From an uncultured Flavobacteriaceae bacterium (GTDB lineage Bacteria; Bacteroidota; Bacteroidia; Flavobacteriales; Flavobacteriaceae), in NCBI GenBank assembly GCA_938092005.1, contig CALKOU010000001.1, forward strand, positions 1-64,000: a DNA stretch of 64,000 bases. The letters are read 5' to 3'. Positions 37,724-48,002 of the stretch are shown here, piece after piece. Positions within the stretch are counted from its first letter, which is position 1. Each line of letters opens with the position of its first letter. Under the pieces are notes generated by a model that worked only from the letters and a program-made list of their open reading frames with translations, did not search any database and was not told the origin of the DNA. The translations under genes and the position numbers were made by a program.

Positions 37724-38941
37724 TTACGAAAAATATCCGTCTTCCTTTGGGAAGGCTAAGAAGTACTTGTAATCTTTCTGCGTGAGCATTGGAAAATGTG
37801 CAATTTCTGAAGATGAATCAAATGATTGCAGTTCACCATCGAGGTTCAAAAGTTTTATGGATGCAGCCTTTAAATCATACCCTTGAGTAGACAAGCTTCC
37901 TGAAAATACAAAATATGAAATCGCATCTTCTGACATGTCCAAGCGTTGCATAAAAGCCTGACGTTTAGCTGCTACAACATCTTTGGCATAAGCGATATTT
38001 GAGATATTGATTTTAAGCAAATTGCGATTTAAGAGCATCTTAGCCAAGGTAGATAATAAATGATCGCTTGCAGTAGTTGCCGCCTTTAAGGTCACCCAAA
38101 TGTCACTATCGTCCAGTTGTGTAAAATGATGAATTTTTGTTTTTAATTCAATGTTGCTGTGCGTAATAAGGAATGCTAAAGATGGGCTAGCTAAATTAGC
38201 CGTTTGTGATGTAGGTAATATGGCAAAACGCTTAAAAAAGCGAATCAACAACTCCTCAGCTACAAAACTTGTTTTGTGAAGGTATACCGACCAATACATC
38301 ATACGGCGTGCCAATAAAAACTTTTCTATGGAATAAACGGCTTTAGTAAAAAACACTAGCTCTTCGTCCTTAACGGTCATCATGGTAATCAAGCGTTCGG
38401 AATTAATATTCCCTTCCGTAACTCCAGAATAAAAGCTATCACGTTTCAAGTAATCGAGCCTGTCAAGGTCAATATGCGAGGAAATAAGTTGATGAAAAAA
38501 AGGGCGCTTGTAGGTGTTCGTAAACATGTCGATAGCCAAATCAAGCTTTCCATCAAAGGCGGTGTTCATGTCATGCATTAACGCAAGTGACATCTTTTCG
38601 TGTGCTGTATCAGGAAGCAACTCATGCTCAAGGGCATGAGAAAAAGGGCCGTGACCCAAATCATGTAATAGCAAAGCAGCATAAAGTGCTTCTGCTTCGT
38701 CATCTGAAATCAAAATTTCTTGTTTGCGGAGACTTGTTACCGCTTTTGTGGCTAGATGCATGGCTCCTAATGCATGTTGAAAACGCGTATGCTCTGTGGA
38801 AGGAAAAACCAAAAACGACAACCCCATTTGCTTAATTCTACGCAAACGCTGTACGTATGGGTGGTTGATGAGTGAATTAATAAACGGCGTTGGGATTGTA
38901 ATAAATCCGTAAATTGGGTCGTTATATTGCTTGAGTTTCAA
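37724..38941 (-). CDS. HD-domain phosphohydrolase
   Basis: TRFQHALGAMHLA, LLLHDLGHGPFSHALE, SSHIDLDRLDYLKRDSFY. Confidence 0.9.
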   Translation of the reverse strand: MKLKQYNDPIYGFITIPTPFINSLINHPYVQRLRRIKQMGLSFLVFPSTEHTRFQHALGAMHLATKAVTSLRKQEILISDDEAEALYAALLLHDLGHGPFSHALEHELLPDTAHEKMSLALMHDMNTAFDGKLDLAIDMFTNTYKRPFFHQLISSHIDLDRLDYLKRDSFYSGVTEGNINSERLITMMTVKDEELVFFTKAVYSIEKFLLARRMMYWSVYLHKTSFVAEELLIRFFKRFAILPTSQTANLASPSLAFLITHSNIELKTKIHHFTQLDDSDIWVTLKAATTASDHLLSTLAKMLLNRNLLKINISNIAYAKDVVAAKRQAFMQRLDMSEDAISYFVFSGSLSTQGYDLKAASIKLLNLDGELQSFDSSSEIAHFPMLTQKDYKYFLAFPKEDGYFS

Positions 38942-38971
38942 CTTTAAATAAATATGCCCAAAGATACATAT

Positions 38972-40519
38972 ATGCAGCCGATTAAACTTTTATGGATTGA
39001 TGACGAAATAGATTTGCTAGAAGCTCATGTTTTATTTCTTTCGCAAAAAGGATATGCGGTTACCAAAGCGCACAGTGGTCAAGACGCATTAGCGTTGCTT
39101 GGTGAAAAGACGTTTAACATCGTTTTGCTAGACGAAAACATGCCGGGTATGTCGGGGCTAGAAGTGTTGCAGGCCATTAAGCAAGATGATCCACTGCTTC
39201 CCGTAATTATGATTACAAAAAGTGAAGAAGAAAATATCATGGAGGAGGCTATTGGTGCTAAAATAGCCGACTACCTCATTAAACCTGTAAACCCAAATCA
39301 GATTTTGCTTGCCCTCAAGAAGAATCTGGATGCGAGCAAGCTGGTCACTGAAAAAACAATTTCTAGCTATCAACAATCGTTTCAACAACTCAATTCCGAA
39401 TTGATGCAGGCAAACTCGCTGGGGGATTGGAGTAATGTGTATAAAAAAATCCTGTATTGGGAAATGGAAATTGAAGCTATTGATTCGCCGGAGCTTGAAG
39501 AAATATTCACATATCAGAAAACAGAAGCTAACCTTGCCTTTTCACGTTACGTAGAGAAAAACTATGAAACATTGCTCTTTGAAAATGGGGATGATGTTTT
39601 TTCACATCAAGCGTTTAACAACCTAGTGGTTCCTGAGCTAAAAACAGAAAAACCAACCTTACTTTTGATGATTGATAACTTGCGTTACGATCAATTTTAT
39701 ACAATTTTGCCAAATATTACCCCTTATTACTCCGCAAAAAGCGAAACATCATATTTTAGTATACTCCCAACGGCAACCCAATATGCCCGTAATGCATTTT
39801 TTGCCGGCTTACTTCCTTTGGAAATGGAATCACACTATCCAAATTGGTGGAAAAATGATGTGGATGAGGGAGGTAAAAATCTTTTTGAGGCCGAGTTTTT
39901 AGGCGCACAATTAGAACGTTTGGACGCTGATATCAGCTATTCCTATAATAAAATTAACAAACCCAACGAAGCCAGTAAGTTTTTAGATGCATTAAAGTCT
40001 GAGCCCACCAATGACTTGCGTGTAGTGGTGTACAATTTTGTGGACATGATTTCACATTCTAAAACAGAAATGGAAGTCATCAAAGAGTTAGCAAGCTCCG
40101 ATAAAGCATACCGATCTCTAACTAAAAGCTGGTTTCAAAACAGTTTGTTGTTGGACATCATAAAAACCGCACAACAAAAAGGGTATCAGCTTATTGTCAC
40201 GACCGACCACGGAACTATAAACGTTGAACAACCTGCAAAGATTTTTGGTGATCGAGAAGCAAGCACAAACATTCGTTACAAAACAGGTCGTCGCTTAAGT
40301 TGCGACGATAAGCATGTTTTAATGATTTCAGACCCAAAAACATTTGGACTTCCAACGATAAACATGAACAGCTCCTTTGCCTTTGCAAAAGACAACTATT
40401 ACCTGATTTATCCCACACGATACAACCACTTTGTCAATTACTTTCGAAATACCTACCAACACGGCGGTATCTCGCTAGAAGAGATGTGCATTCCCTTTGC
40501 TGTATTTTCTCCTAAGTAG
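38972..40519 (+). CDS. porX: PorX: response regulator with PglZ-type domain (type IX secretion regulation)
   Basis: LLWIDDEIDLLEAHVLFL receiver; LLDENMPGMSGLEVL; PglZ region TLLLMIDNLRYDQFY...VTTDHGTINV. Start at ATG 38972. Confidence 0.9.
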   Translation: MQPIKLLWIDDEIDLLEAHVLFLSQKGYAVTKAHSGQDALALLGEKTFNIVLLDENMPGMSGLEVLQAIKQDDPLLPVIMITKSEEENIMEEAIGAKIADYLIKPVNPNQILLALKKNLDASKLVTEKTISSYQQSFQQLNSELMQANSLGDWSNVYKKILYWEMEIEAIDSPELEEIFTYQKTEANLAFSRYVEKNYETLLFENGDDVFSHQAFNNLVVPELKTEKPTLLLMIDNLRYDQFYTILPNITPYYSAKSETSYFSILPTATQYARNAFFAGLLPLEMESHYPNWWKNDVDEGGKNLFEAEFLGAQLERLDADISYSYNKINKPNEASKFLDALKSEPTNDLRVVVYNFVDMISHSKTEMEVIKELASSDKAYRSLTKSWFQNSLLLDIIKTAQQKGYQLIVTTDHGTINVEQPAKIFGDREASTNIRYKTGRRLSCDDKHVLMISDPKTFGLPTINMNSSFAFAKDNYYLIYPTRYNHFVNYFRNTYQHGGISLEEMCIPFAVFSPK

Positions 40520-40521
40520 TG

Positions 40522-40529
40522 TATTTTTG
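40522..40529 (+). promoter_or_regulatory. Bacteroidota -7-like element TATTTTTG before tsaE
   Basis: TAnnTTTG ending 4 nt before the ATG at 40534. Confidence 0.4.
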
Positions 40530-40533
40530 CAGG

Positions 40534-40938
40534 ATGCAAAAAGAATACACCATTGATGAAATAGGCGCATTAGCAAATGAGCTGATTTCATTATTTGAAC
40601 ATAAAATCATTTTGCTAAAAGGCGATCTTGGTGCAGGAAAAACAACGCTTGTAAAGGCAATTGCTCAAGCATTTGGCAACAACAATGATGTGTCAAGTCC
40701 TACATTTGGAATTGCAAACGAAGTTTTAATGGGGAATCAAACCGCTTTTCATTTAGATTTATACCGAATTGAAAAGCCAGATGAATTGGCTCAATTTGGT
40801 TTTGAAGAATATTTGCACGGAGATGGTTACTGCTTTATTGAATGGCCAGAAATTGCAGCAGCATATATCAATCAGCCACATCACATCATTGAACTTAACA
40901 CCACAACGAACAACACAAGAACGATTTCATTTATATGA
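40534..40938 (+). CDS. tsaE: tRNA threonylcarbamoyladenosine biosynthesis ATPase
   Basis: LLKGDLGAGKTTLVKAIAQAFG, SPTFGIANEV, HLDLYRIEKPDELAQFGFEEYL, IEWPEI. Confidence 0.92.
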   Translation: MQKEYTIDEIGALANELISLFEHKIILLKGDLGAGKTTLVKAIAQAFGNNNDVSSPTFGIANEVLMGNQTAFHLDLYRIEKPDELAQFGFEEYLHGDGYCFIEWPEIAAAYINQPHHIIELNTTTNNTRTISFI

Positions 40939-41258
40939 GTTTTATAAAACGATTAGGGTATTATTTAGGTGGCTTTTCCATAGGCCTTATTTTTTTGTTT
41001 TTTTTCTTTAATGGTAAAAGAACACAATGCAATTACAGTCCCTCGGCAAGAGTAAAAAGCGATATCCAAAAAAAACAATGGGTATTTGAAGACAACTTCT
41101 ACCCTATTCAAGACACCTTACAATGGTTTTCAAAAATTGATATTGATTTTAGTGAAAGTAACGTTGGTGTTGACTCTTGTAATGTGTATGTCCTAAAAGT
41201 GGACAAAAAGGCTTTTTCAGTAGAAAATTGCACAGAAACGGCCTATTTTAAACGCTAA
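40935..41258 (+). CDS. small membrane-anchored hypothetical protein
   Basis: Overlaps tsaE stop by 4 nt (ATGA); one N-terminal TM; no recognised domain. Confidence 0.6.
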   Translation: MSFIKRLGYYLGGFSIGLIFLFFFFNGKRTQCNYSPSARVKSDIQKKQWVFEDNFYPIQDTLQWFSKIDIDFSESNVGVDSCNVYVLKVDKKAFSVENCTETAYFKR

Positions 41259-42408
41259 ACTTTCGGCGTTTAAGTGCTGCCTTTATTTGATAACATTCTT
41301 CCAGCGTTTGTGTTTTCATAGCACTGTTCTCTAAAGCACGTCTAATCAAATATGGGATTGCCTGTCTAAGGGGTCCAAAAGGCACATATTTGAAAATATT
41401 TGCTCCTTGTGCGGCAAGTGAAAACGACACGTAATCTCGCATTCCAAACAATTGACTAAACCACAAGTTTTTGCTTGCTAGCGATAGCTTATTATTTTTA
41501 CAATATGCCACAACCCAATTAATGTCCAATTGATTGTGCGTAGCTACAATGCACAAATGTTGATCAAGTGCTTTCATGGCGGCATGTAGTGCAGCACGGT
41601 ATTGAGTATCTGTTTCTTCCTTAGTGTTGCACACAGGAGCGTCAATATTTAGCAAAACTGCTCTGTTGCGTTCTATTTCCATATAAGCCCCCCGAACAAG
41701 CTTAGCACCTAAGTAATAGGCATGAGTGTTGGCATCCTTCAAAAAAGATTGATATACTTGGTCGTTGCCATTAAGGTATAACTGAATGGTTATCGCAATA
41801 ACGACTTGTTTTTTATTGAATTGACGCATCAACGGCAGCACTACAGCATCAACCCCTTCTTGAATCCAACTTTCCTCTGCATCAATCATAAGAACAATTC
41901 CTGCTTCTTGAGCCTCAAAAGCCAATTGGTCTAAGCGTTGCTTGATCATATTCCAGTCTTTTTGTTCAACAGCAGAAAGTGGTTTGTTTTGTGTCTTTTT
42001 CTCAAAAAGCTTAAAAGACCCAATAGCACTTGGTTTTACAACAGCAAACGGGTATGCAGGGTTATGCTTTGCTTCGCGAATGGTTTCAATCACCACATGA
42101 GCGTTATGTTCATAATCGGCAGAAGTATTGGCGTGTTCATTGGCGTAATCCAAAACACTAAATACACGAAAAGCCATTAAGCGACTTGTGGCCCGAGTAC
42201 ATGACAGAACATCTTTTCCTGCGCAAAACTGTTCATATCCCGTAAACTTTACAAAAGGAGCTATTGGAAATCTAACTTGCAGTAAAAATCGAACTAGAAA
42301 TAACCCAATACGAACCAGAAAAGGGCGCGCTAAGAGTCGAAATAAAAAGAGTGATGCACGTAATTCACGAGTAGATTTATGTGGATATGGTTCGAATACT
42401 TTAGACAA
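41248..42408 (-). CDS. proline dehydrogenase
   Basis: VLMIDAEESWIQEGVD, LVRGAYMEIERN, CIVATHNQ, QLFGMRDYVSF, YLIRRALEN. Confidence 0.9.
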   Translation of the reverse strand: MSKVFEPYPHKSTRELRASLFLFRLLARPFLVRIGLFLVRFLLQVRFPIAPFVKFTGYEQFCAGKDVLSCTRATSRLMAFRVFSVLDYANEHANTSADYEHNAHVVIETIREAKHNPAYPFAVVKPSAIGSFKLFEKKTQNKPLSAVEQKDWNMIKQRLDQLAFEAQEAGIVLMIDAEESWIQEGVDAVVLPLMRQFNKKQVVIAITIQLYLNGNDQVYQSFLKDANTHAYYLGAKLVRGAYMEIERNRAVLLNIDAPVCNTKEETDTQYRAALHAAMKALDQHLCIVATHNQLDINWVVAYCKNNKLSLASKNLWFSQLFGMRDYVSFSLAAQGANIFKYVPFGPLRQAIPYLIRRALENSAMKTQTLEECYQIKAALKRRKFSV

Positions 42409-42486
42409 AATTTGCTTATTTAAAGCACCATGTGCCTATCAAAATTAGGAAAATATTGCAAAAAGGCAGTACTTTCGCCAACAGAT

Positions 42487-43539
42487 ATGAAAATAAAAAC
42501 CAAGCACAGCGAAGTTATTTTTGGAGGCGATTGCTGGAATGCTCTCAATCTTTGGGTAAACAACAATGCATATTCATCCATTTTTGTTTTAACAGACACC
42601 AACACAACTGTTCACTGTCTGCCCTTTGCGCATGCTAAACTTTCGTTTGCATACGACACGCTTGTAATGCCTGCTGGTGAGGAAAATAAACACATTCAAA
42701 CATGCGTTTCTCTTTGGGATCAACTGTCTGAAAAAGGCGCTGATCGAAAAAGCTTGCTTATAAATATTGGAGGTGGCGTGGTTACGGATTTAGGTGGATT
42801 TGTAGCATGTACCTTTAAACGTGGTATTGACTTTATCAACGTCCCAACTTCTCTGTTGGCCATGGTAGATGCTTCTGTTGGTGGAAAAACAGGTATTGAT
42901 TTAGGAGCACTTAAAAATCAAGTTGGCGTTATTGAAGAGCCTCAAATGGTTCTTGTAGATACTGATTTTTTAGAAACGCTCCCGCAAGTAGAATACCGCA
43001 GTGGCTATGCTGAGATGCTAAAACACGGACTCATTCAAGAACCAAGTTACTTTGAAACCCTTAGTGGTTTCTTGCCGAAAAACGCCATACTACCACATAT
43101 TTATCATTCGGTAGGAGTTAAAGCAAAGGTGGTTTCTGAAGATATTGATGAACGAGGACTACGTAAAATTTTAAATTTCGGTCATACCTTAGGACACGCT
43201 GTAGAATCTCATTTTCTGACCGATCCATCCAAAACGCGTTTACTTCACGGAGAAGCTATTGCTATTGGAATGGTATTAGAGGCGTACTTGTCTGTAAAAG
43301 TAACGGGGCTGTCTTTAGAGGATGCTCAAAAGATAAAAACTGTTTTTGGTGCCATTTATCCCAAAGTAGTGTTTGATCAAGAGACCATTTCAAAGGTAAA
43401 GGCATTGCTCACACACGATAAGAAAAATGAAAACGGGAACGTATTGTTTGTATTGCTAAAAACAATAGGCGAACCCGTTTGGAATCAGTCTGTTTCTGAA
43501 AAATGCATTGAAGAAGCTTTTAACTTCTACGCAGCTTAG
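42487..43539 (+). CDS. aroB: 3-dehydroquinate synthase
   Basis: LLINIGGGVVTDLGGFVACTFKRGIDFINVPTSLLAMVDASVGGKTGIDLGALKNQVG, RKILNFGHTLGHAVE. Start at ATG 42487. Confidence 0.95.
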   Translation: MKIKTKHSEVIFGGDCWNALNLWVNNNAYSSIFVLTDTNTTVHCLPFAHAKLSFAYDTLVMPAGEENKHIQTCVSLWDQLSEKGADRKSLLINIGGGVVTDLGGFVACTFKRGIDFINVPTSLLAMVDASVGGKTGIDLGALKNQVGVIEEPQMVLVDTDFLETLPQVEYRSGYAEMLKHGLIQEPSYFETLSGFLPKNAILPHIYHSVGVKAKVVSEDIDERGLRKILNFGHTLGHAVESHFLTDPSKTRLLHGEAIAIGMVLEAYLSVKVTGLSLEDAQKIKTVFGAIYPKVVFDQETISKVKALLTHDKKNENGNVLFVLLKTIGEPVWNQSVSEKCIEEAFNFYAA

Positions 43540-46109
43540 GCAGAGTTCCTACTAGCATTGATGTTACCAAACAACGAACGCGTTACCATTTTTTCCATCA
43601 CATCACGTTCTTCAGCACTCAACTTACTCTGTTGAATGGTTAAAAGCGCAAACTGTTGTATGGTCAACAAAGGTTGAACTATTTCTTCTCGCATATGAAT
43701 GGAAGCCTTTCCTTCTGGCTGATCCTGCATTAAGCTATCCATTTCGGTCAATTTTAAAATATACGCTTTCGAGCGTTGGTATTCTTCGTAAATCAACTTC
43801 CAAAAATCTCCGTATTCTTCGTCTTGCTCCATGTAAGCTGTTAGTTTGAAAAATGATTTTTGCAAACTCATCATGGAATTGGAAATCAACGTTCTAAAAA
43901 AAGCATTGTTATTGTATAACTGCTGTGCCTTATCAAAGTTTCCTTCTTTATCAAGAGCTTCCAAAGCTGTTCCTACGCCATAAAAACCAGGGACATTTTG
44001 CTTTAACTGGCTCCAGCTTCCTACAAAAGGAATGGCGCGAAGCGCTGAAAAATCTAATGACTTACTTGATTTACGCTTAGAAGGACGAGAACCAATATTG
44101 GTCTTTGCATAGTATTGCAATGTGCTCATGTGCTCCAAATAAGACAAGAATTTCGGGTGTGCTTTAAAGTCTTTATAAGCTGTATAGCTTATTTCGGCTA
44201 AGGCTGTCATGGTTTCTCTGTCTGCGTCGTTTAAAACAGCTGATTTAGATGAAAAAAGACGGTTAGATATCCCCGAACTTAACAATTGCTCCAAATTATA
44301 GCGACAGGTATCCATGGTTCCAAAATTAGAACTAATTGTTTGTCCTTGCACCGTAAGTTGAATTTCATCTGCTTCTACGCTTTCTCCCATAGATGCATAA
44401 AACTGGTGTGTGTTACCACCACCACGCGCTGGTGGTCCACCACGGCCGTCAAAGAAAGCAACCTTAATACCGTGTTTACGTGAAATAGCGGTCAGTTCTT
44501 CTTTGGCTTTAAAAATACTCCAGTTTGCCATCAAATAACCACCATCTTTTGTGCCATCAGAAAATCCGAGCATAATGGTTTGTTTATCACCACGTCTACT
44601 TAGATGCTCTCGATAAACAGGATTCGAATACACCTTATCCATAACAGAAACTGCAACCTCTAAGTCGGGAATGGTTTCAAATAACGGCACCACATCCACA
44701 ACAGGAGCTTCCCAATCGCTTAAGCGAATCATAGCAAACACCTCAAAAATATTTTGTGCGGTTTGGTTATTACTGATAATGTATCGGTTACAACCTTCTT
44801 CACCATTGGTTTGTTGAATTTCACGCATAGCACGAATAGAACCCAATGCCTTGCGCACAGTTTCATCTTCAAAACTATCTGGATTTACATCTCCAACTAA
44901 AGACGTTAAAAAGGCAATACGTTCATCTTCTGAAGCACCGGTGTAGTCAAAAGTTGCGTCCGTCACACCCGATTTGTTCGTGTGATCAAGCAATGTTAAA
45001 AATGCATCGTGGTGCACACGAGAATCTTGACGAATATCAAGACTTGCAAAGTGATATCCAAATACATCAACTTTAGCGATAAAGTCTCGTAGTTCATTGG
45101 CAAATAGACCGTGATAGTTTTCTTCTACTTGCGTTAAAATTTCGTTTAAACGGTCTTTTAAATCTTGAAGCGAAATCTCTGGATCTTTATCAAGGGTGAA
45201 TATGCTGTTGTACAGCTTCTTTTCAACATCTAAAACAGCTTCTTCAATTCCAGCGAACGTTAGTCTTCTTCTAAGTTTACGGATATCACGGTAGTAGCTG
45301 CGAATGATGTTACTACGAAGTAATTGTGCTGTTTTGCGTGTAATCTCAGTCGTTACAAATGGATTACCATCTCTATCACCACCAGGCCAAAATCCAAGTT
45401 TTACCGTCTTGCCTGTCAAAGGTTCGTCTTTGAAAATGTGACGCTGTACATAAGCTTGAATTTCGCCAATTGCAGGGTAAAAAACATTTGATAAATACCA
45501 GATCAAACTTTTTGCTTCGTCAAGGGGTGTTGGTTTTTTCTTCTTAAAAAATGGGGTTCTCCCCAACTGTGCCAATAAAAGCTTGATTTCTTGTAAGTCG
45601 TTTTGCTGAATACACTTTCCTAAATCTGTTATGATACCTAATACAGAACCGGGGTAAAATTGCGTAGGGTGAGCCGTCAATACAGGGCGTACGTTAATAT
45701 CTTGCAACAATGCTTTTAACTCTTTGCCCTTTTGCTTTGATTGTGCTTCTTCTTTTAAGTTACGTAAGGTACCCACACCACTCATGTTATTAACACGAGC
45801 AAAAGCAGCATCCTCAACCGCATCAAACAACACGACCCTTCTTTCAATAAATTGAATGAAGCGAAACAGCAGATCAATTTGTTGTTTGTTATCATAGTCT
45901 GGGAAATAACGCTCAAAAAAGCGTTCCACAATGGTTTTTGGATCCAATTCGCCCTCATAACCTTCAGCACAAGAATCCGCAAAAAGCGGTAATAAAGTAG
46001 CTGTGTTGGTAATTTTAGAATAGGGTAAAGTTGAAAATATACTATCGTATAGTTTAAATTTGGAGAGCACGTTTTCTTCGAAACGTTCTAGTTTGGTGCG
46101 TGGATTCAC
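43536..46109 (-). CDS. ppc: phosphoenolpyruvate carboxylase
   Basis: VLTAHPTQ, GFWPGGDRDGNPFV, MLGFSDGTKDGGYLMANW, FFDGRGGPPARGGG. Confidence 0.93.
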   Translation of the reverse strand: MNPRTKLERFEENVLSKFKLYDSIFSTLPYSKITNTATLLPLFADSCAEGYEGELDPKTIVERFFERYFPDYDNKQQIDLLFRFIQFIERRVVLFDAVEDAAFARVNNMSGVGTLRNLKEEAQSKQKGKELKALLQDINVRPVLTAHPTQFYPGSVLGIITDLGKCIQQNDLQEIKLLLAQLGRTPFFKKKKPTPLDEAKSLIWYLSNVFYPAIGEIQAYVQRHIFKDEPLTGKTVKLGFWPGGDRDGNPFVTTEITRKTAQLLRSNIIRSYYRDIRKLRRRLTFAGIEEAVLDVEKKLYNSIFTLDKDPEISLQDLKDRLNEILTQVEENYHGLFANELRDFIAKVDVFGYHFASLDIRQDSRVHHDAFLTLLDHTNKSGVTDATFDYTGASEDERIAFLTSLVGDVNPDSFEDETVRKALGSIRAMREIQQTNGEEGCNRYIISNNQTAQNIFEVFAMIRLSDWEAPVVDVVPLFETIPDLEVAVSVMDKVYSNPVYREHLSRRGDKQTIMLGFSDGTKDGGYLMANWSIFKAKEELTAISRKHGIKVAFFDGRGGPPARGGGNTHQFYASMGESVEADEIQLTVQGQTISSNFGTMDTCRYNLEQLLSSGISNRLFSSKSAVLNDADRETMTALAEISYTAYKDFKAHPKFLSYLEHMSTLQYYAKTNIGSRPSKRKSSKSLDFSALRAIPFVGSWSQLKQNVPGFYGVGTALEALDKEGNFDKAQQLYNNNAFFRTLISNSMMSLQKSFFKLTAYMEQDEEYGDFWKLIYEEYQRSKAYILKLTEMDSLMQDQPEGKASIHMREEIVQPLLTIQQFALLTIQQSKLSAEERDVMEKMVTRSLFGNINASRNSA

Positions 46110-46118
46110 AAGCGTTTT

Positions 46119-46598
46119 TTATAAGTCGTTAAAAATGGTGTGCATTAAGCGTTTTTTGTCGTTGATACTTTCTTCCAAAGAAATCATGGTTTCTGTACGT
46201 AAAATACCATCAATATCGTCAATCTTAAAGATAATTTCTTTTGCGTGTTCAGTATTTTTAGCACGGACTTTACAGTAAATGTTAAACTTCCCCGTTGTAA
46301 TGTGTGCAACAGTAACGTATGGTATTTCTTGTAAACGTTCAAGAACATACTTTGTTTGGTGTGTTTTTTCTAGATAAATCCCAACATAAGCAATAAAAGA
46401 GTACCCCATTTTATTGTAATCTAACGTTAGCGATGAGCCTTTGATAATCCCTGCCTCTTCCATTTTACGAACACGTACATGTACAGTACCTGCAGAAATC
46501 AGCAACCGTTTGGCGATGTCTGTAAAAGGCGTACGCATGTTGTCAATTAAAATATCTAGGATTTGATGATCAATTTCATCAAGCTTAAACTTTAGCAT
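46119..46598 (-). CDS. Lrp/AsnC-family transcriptional regulator
   Basis: LDEIDHQILDILIDNMRTPFTDIAKRLLISAGTVHVRVRKMEEAGIIKG. Confidence 0.93.
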   Translation of the reverse strand: MLKFKLDEIDHQILDILIDNMRTPFTDIAKRLLISAGTVHVRVRKMEEAGIIKGSSLTLDYNKMGYSFIAYVGIYLEKTHQTKYVLERLQEIPYVTVAHITTGKFNIYCKVRAKNTEHAKEIIFKIDDIDGILRTETMISLEESINDKKRLMHTIFNDL

Positions 46599-46659
46599 AA
46601 TTACTTTTTTTGCAAAGAAAACAAAAAAACACTGAATTATATCTATCTATTTCAATAAA

Positions 46660-47751
46660 TTAGTGTGAATAATGTGTTAAATTTAACATTTTCAACACTG
46701 CTTCTGTGTTGTTTTCAGCAGGCATATCATAACCGTTTTTAGCACAGAAGTCATCTAAGTATATGATTTTGTGTGCATTAAGATGTGAAAGACTACCCGT
46801 GCTATGAACTGAAGGAACAAATTGTATAGTATTATCTTTCAAAACTTCGTTGAAATAGATGGCTAGACTTGAGTGCAGGTCCTTTTTTGAAACGCGACGC
46901 ACCAATACATCAACAAATGACTTTTCAACCTCTGGAATAGATGCATATATAGCAGGTTTAAACAATTCGTTTACAATACATTCTAAAGCTGCTAAAACCG
47001 ACACGCCAAACCACTTTCTTGTTTCCTCTCTACTGTAATCCAGCCCTGACTGCCCTGACTCAAACAAAAGCGTAGGCGTACCCTTAGATTGAAAACAATC
47101 GCCCACACAATTCCCATTAAAGGTATCATCGTAACGACCAATTTGACCTGGGATATATTGTTGTAAAATCTCATTCATATAACCAATGATGCCCATAGCA
47201 CGTTTGCGTGCTGGTGTTATGGTTTTATCAACGTCTGCGGCTGGAGAAAGAAACGAAAGCATACACGCCTTATTGTCAACACCAAAAATAGTGCGTTGAT
47301 CATGTAGATTAAAACAGTAATCAGGTTTGAAAGCATCATATTGTTTAAACAAGATATTTATTTCGGGTTGTGATTGATCTCGTGCATCCCGATTTAAATC
47401 AATATGATTGGCATTTACACGTGTATATGCCTGCGCGCCATCAGGGTTCAACATTGGAATTACTTCAAGCGTCAACTGATCTAATAAAGCTGGTGTTTGC
47501 TTTAAGTAGTACAACACATCAAACAACCCTTTTGTGGAGGTAGACTCATTGCCATGCATTTGTGACCACAAAAGTACCTTAATAGGCCCGTTGCCAAGAC
47601 GTAAACTATGAATAGGTGCACCCTTGACACTTCTGCCAATTTCCGTGGCATTAAAATCTTTTAAAAACACATCTATTTTTGATTGTGTTACATAACGCCC
47701 CTGCAAAATATGAGACGGTAGTGCTGCTTGTGCTTTTAAAAATGCATCCAT
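46660..47751 (-). CDS. M14-family zinc carboxypeptidase
   Basis: LLWSQMHGNESTSTKGLFD (HxxE), MLNPDGAQAYTRVNANHIDLNRDA, FNLHDQRT, LLFESGQ. Confidence 0.88.
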   Translation of the reverse strand: MDAFLKAQAALPSHILQGRYVTQSKIDVFLKDFNATEIGRSVKGAPIHSLRLGNGPIKVLLWSQMHGNESTSTKGLFDVLYYLKQTPALLDQLTLEVIPMLNPDGAQAYTRVNANHIDLNRDARDQSQPEINILFKQYDAFKPDYCFNLHDQRTIFGVDNKACMLSFLSPAADVDKTITPARKRAMGIIGYMNEILQQYIPGQIGRYDDTFNGNCVGDCFQSKGTPTLLFESGQSGLDYSREETRKWFGVSVLAALECIVNELFKPAIYASIPEVEKSFVDVLVRRVSKKDLHSSLAIYFNEVLKDNTIQFVPSVHSTGSLSHLNAHKIIYLDDFCAKNGYDMPAENNTEAVLKMLNLTHYSH

Positions 47752-47952
47752 GTTTGCAAATGTAAACCCTTATCAGTTTCCAATTGTAAACATTTAAAAT
47801 TTAATATTGTAAACATAAATCTCCTGAAAAGCCGCCAATTAATTACAAAAGTAATTTATTTTATACTATTATCATTCAAAATGCTGTATATAAGTATTTT
47901 ACATACTTATATTAAAGTAAAACTTCTGCTTTTGAAAGCGAATTTTATAGTG

Positions 47953-47960
47953 TATATTTG
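47953..47960 (+). promoter_or_regulatory. Bacteroidota promoter -7 TATATTTG (with TTTG at 47931-47934) upstream of XRE gene
   Basis: TTTG-N18-TATATTTG matches the Bacteroidota -33/-7 pattern. Confidence 0.5.
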
Positions 47961-47988
47961 ATGAAACATTGTTTAGGTGTTTAATATT

Positions 47989-48000
47989 TTACAATTGTAA
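47989..48000. promoter_or_regulatory. 12-bp palindrome TTACAATTGTAA, candidate operator
   Basis: Perfect palindrome immediately upstream of the XRE start at 48003. Confidence 0.5.
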
Positions 48001-48002
48001 CC

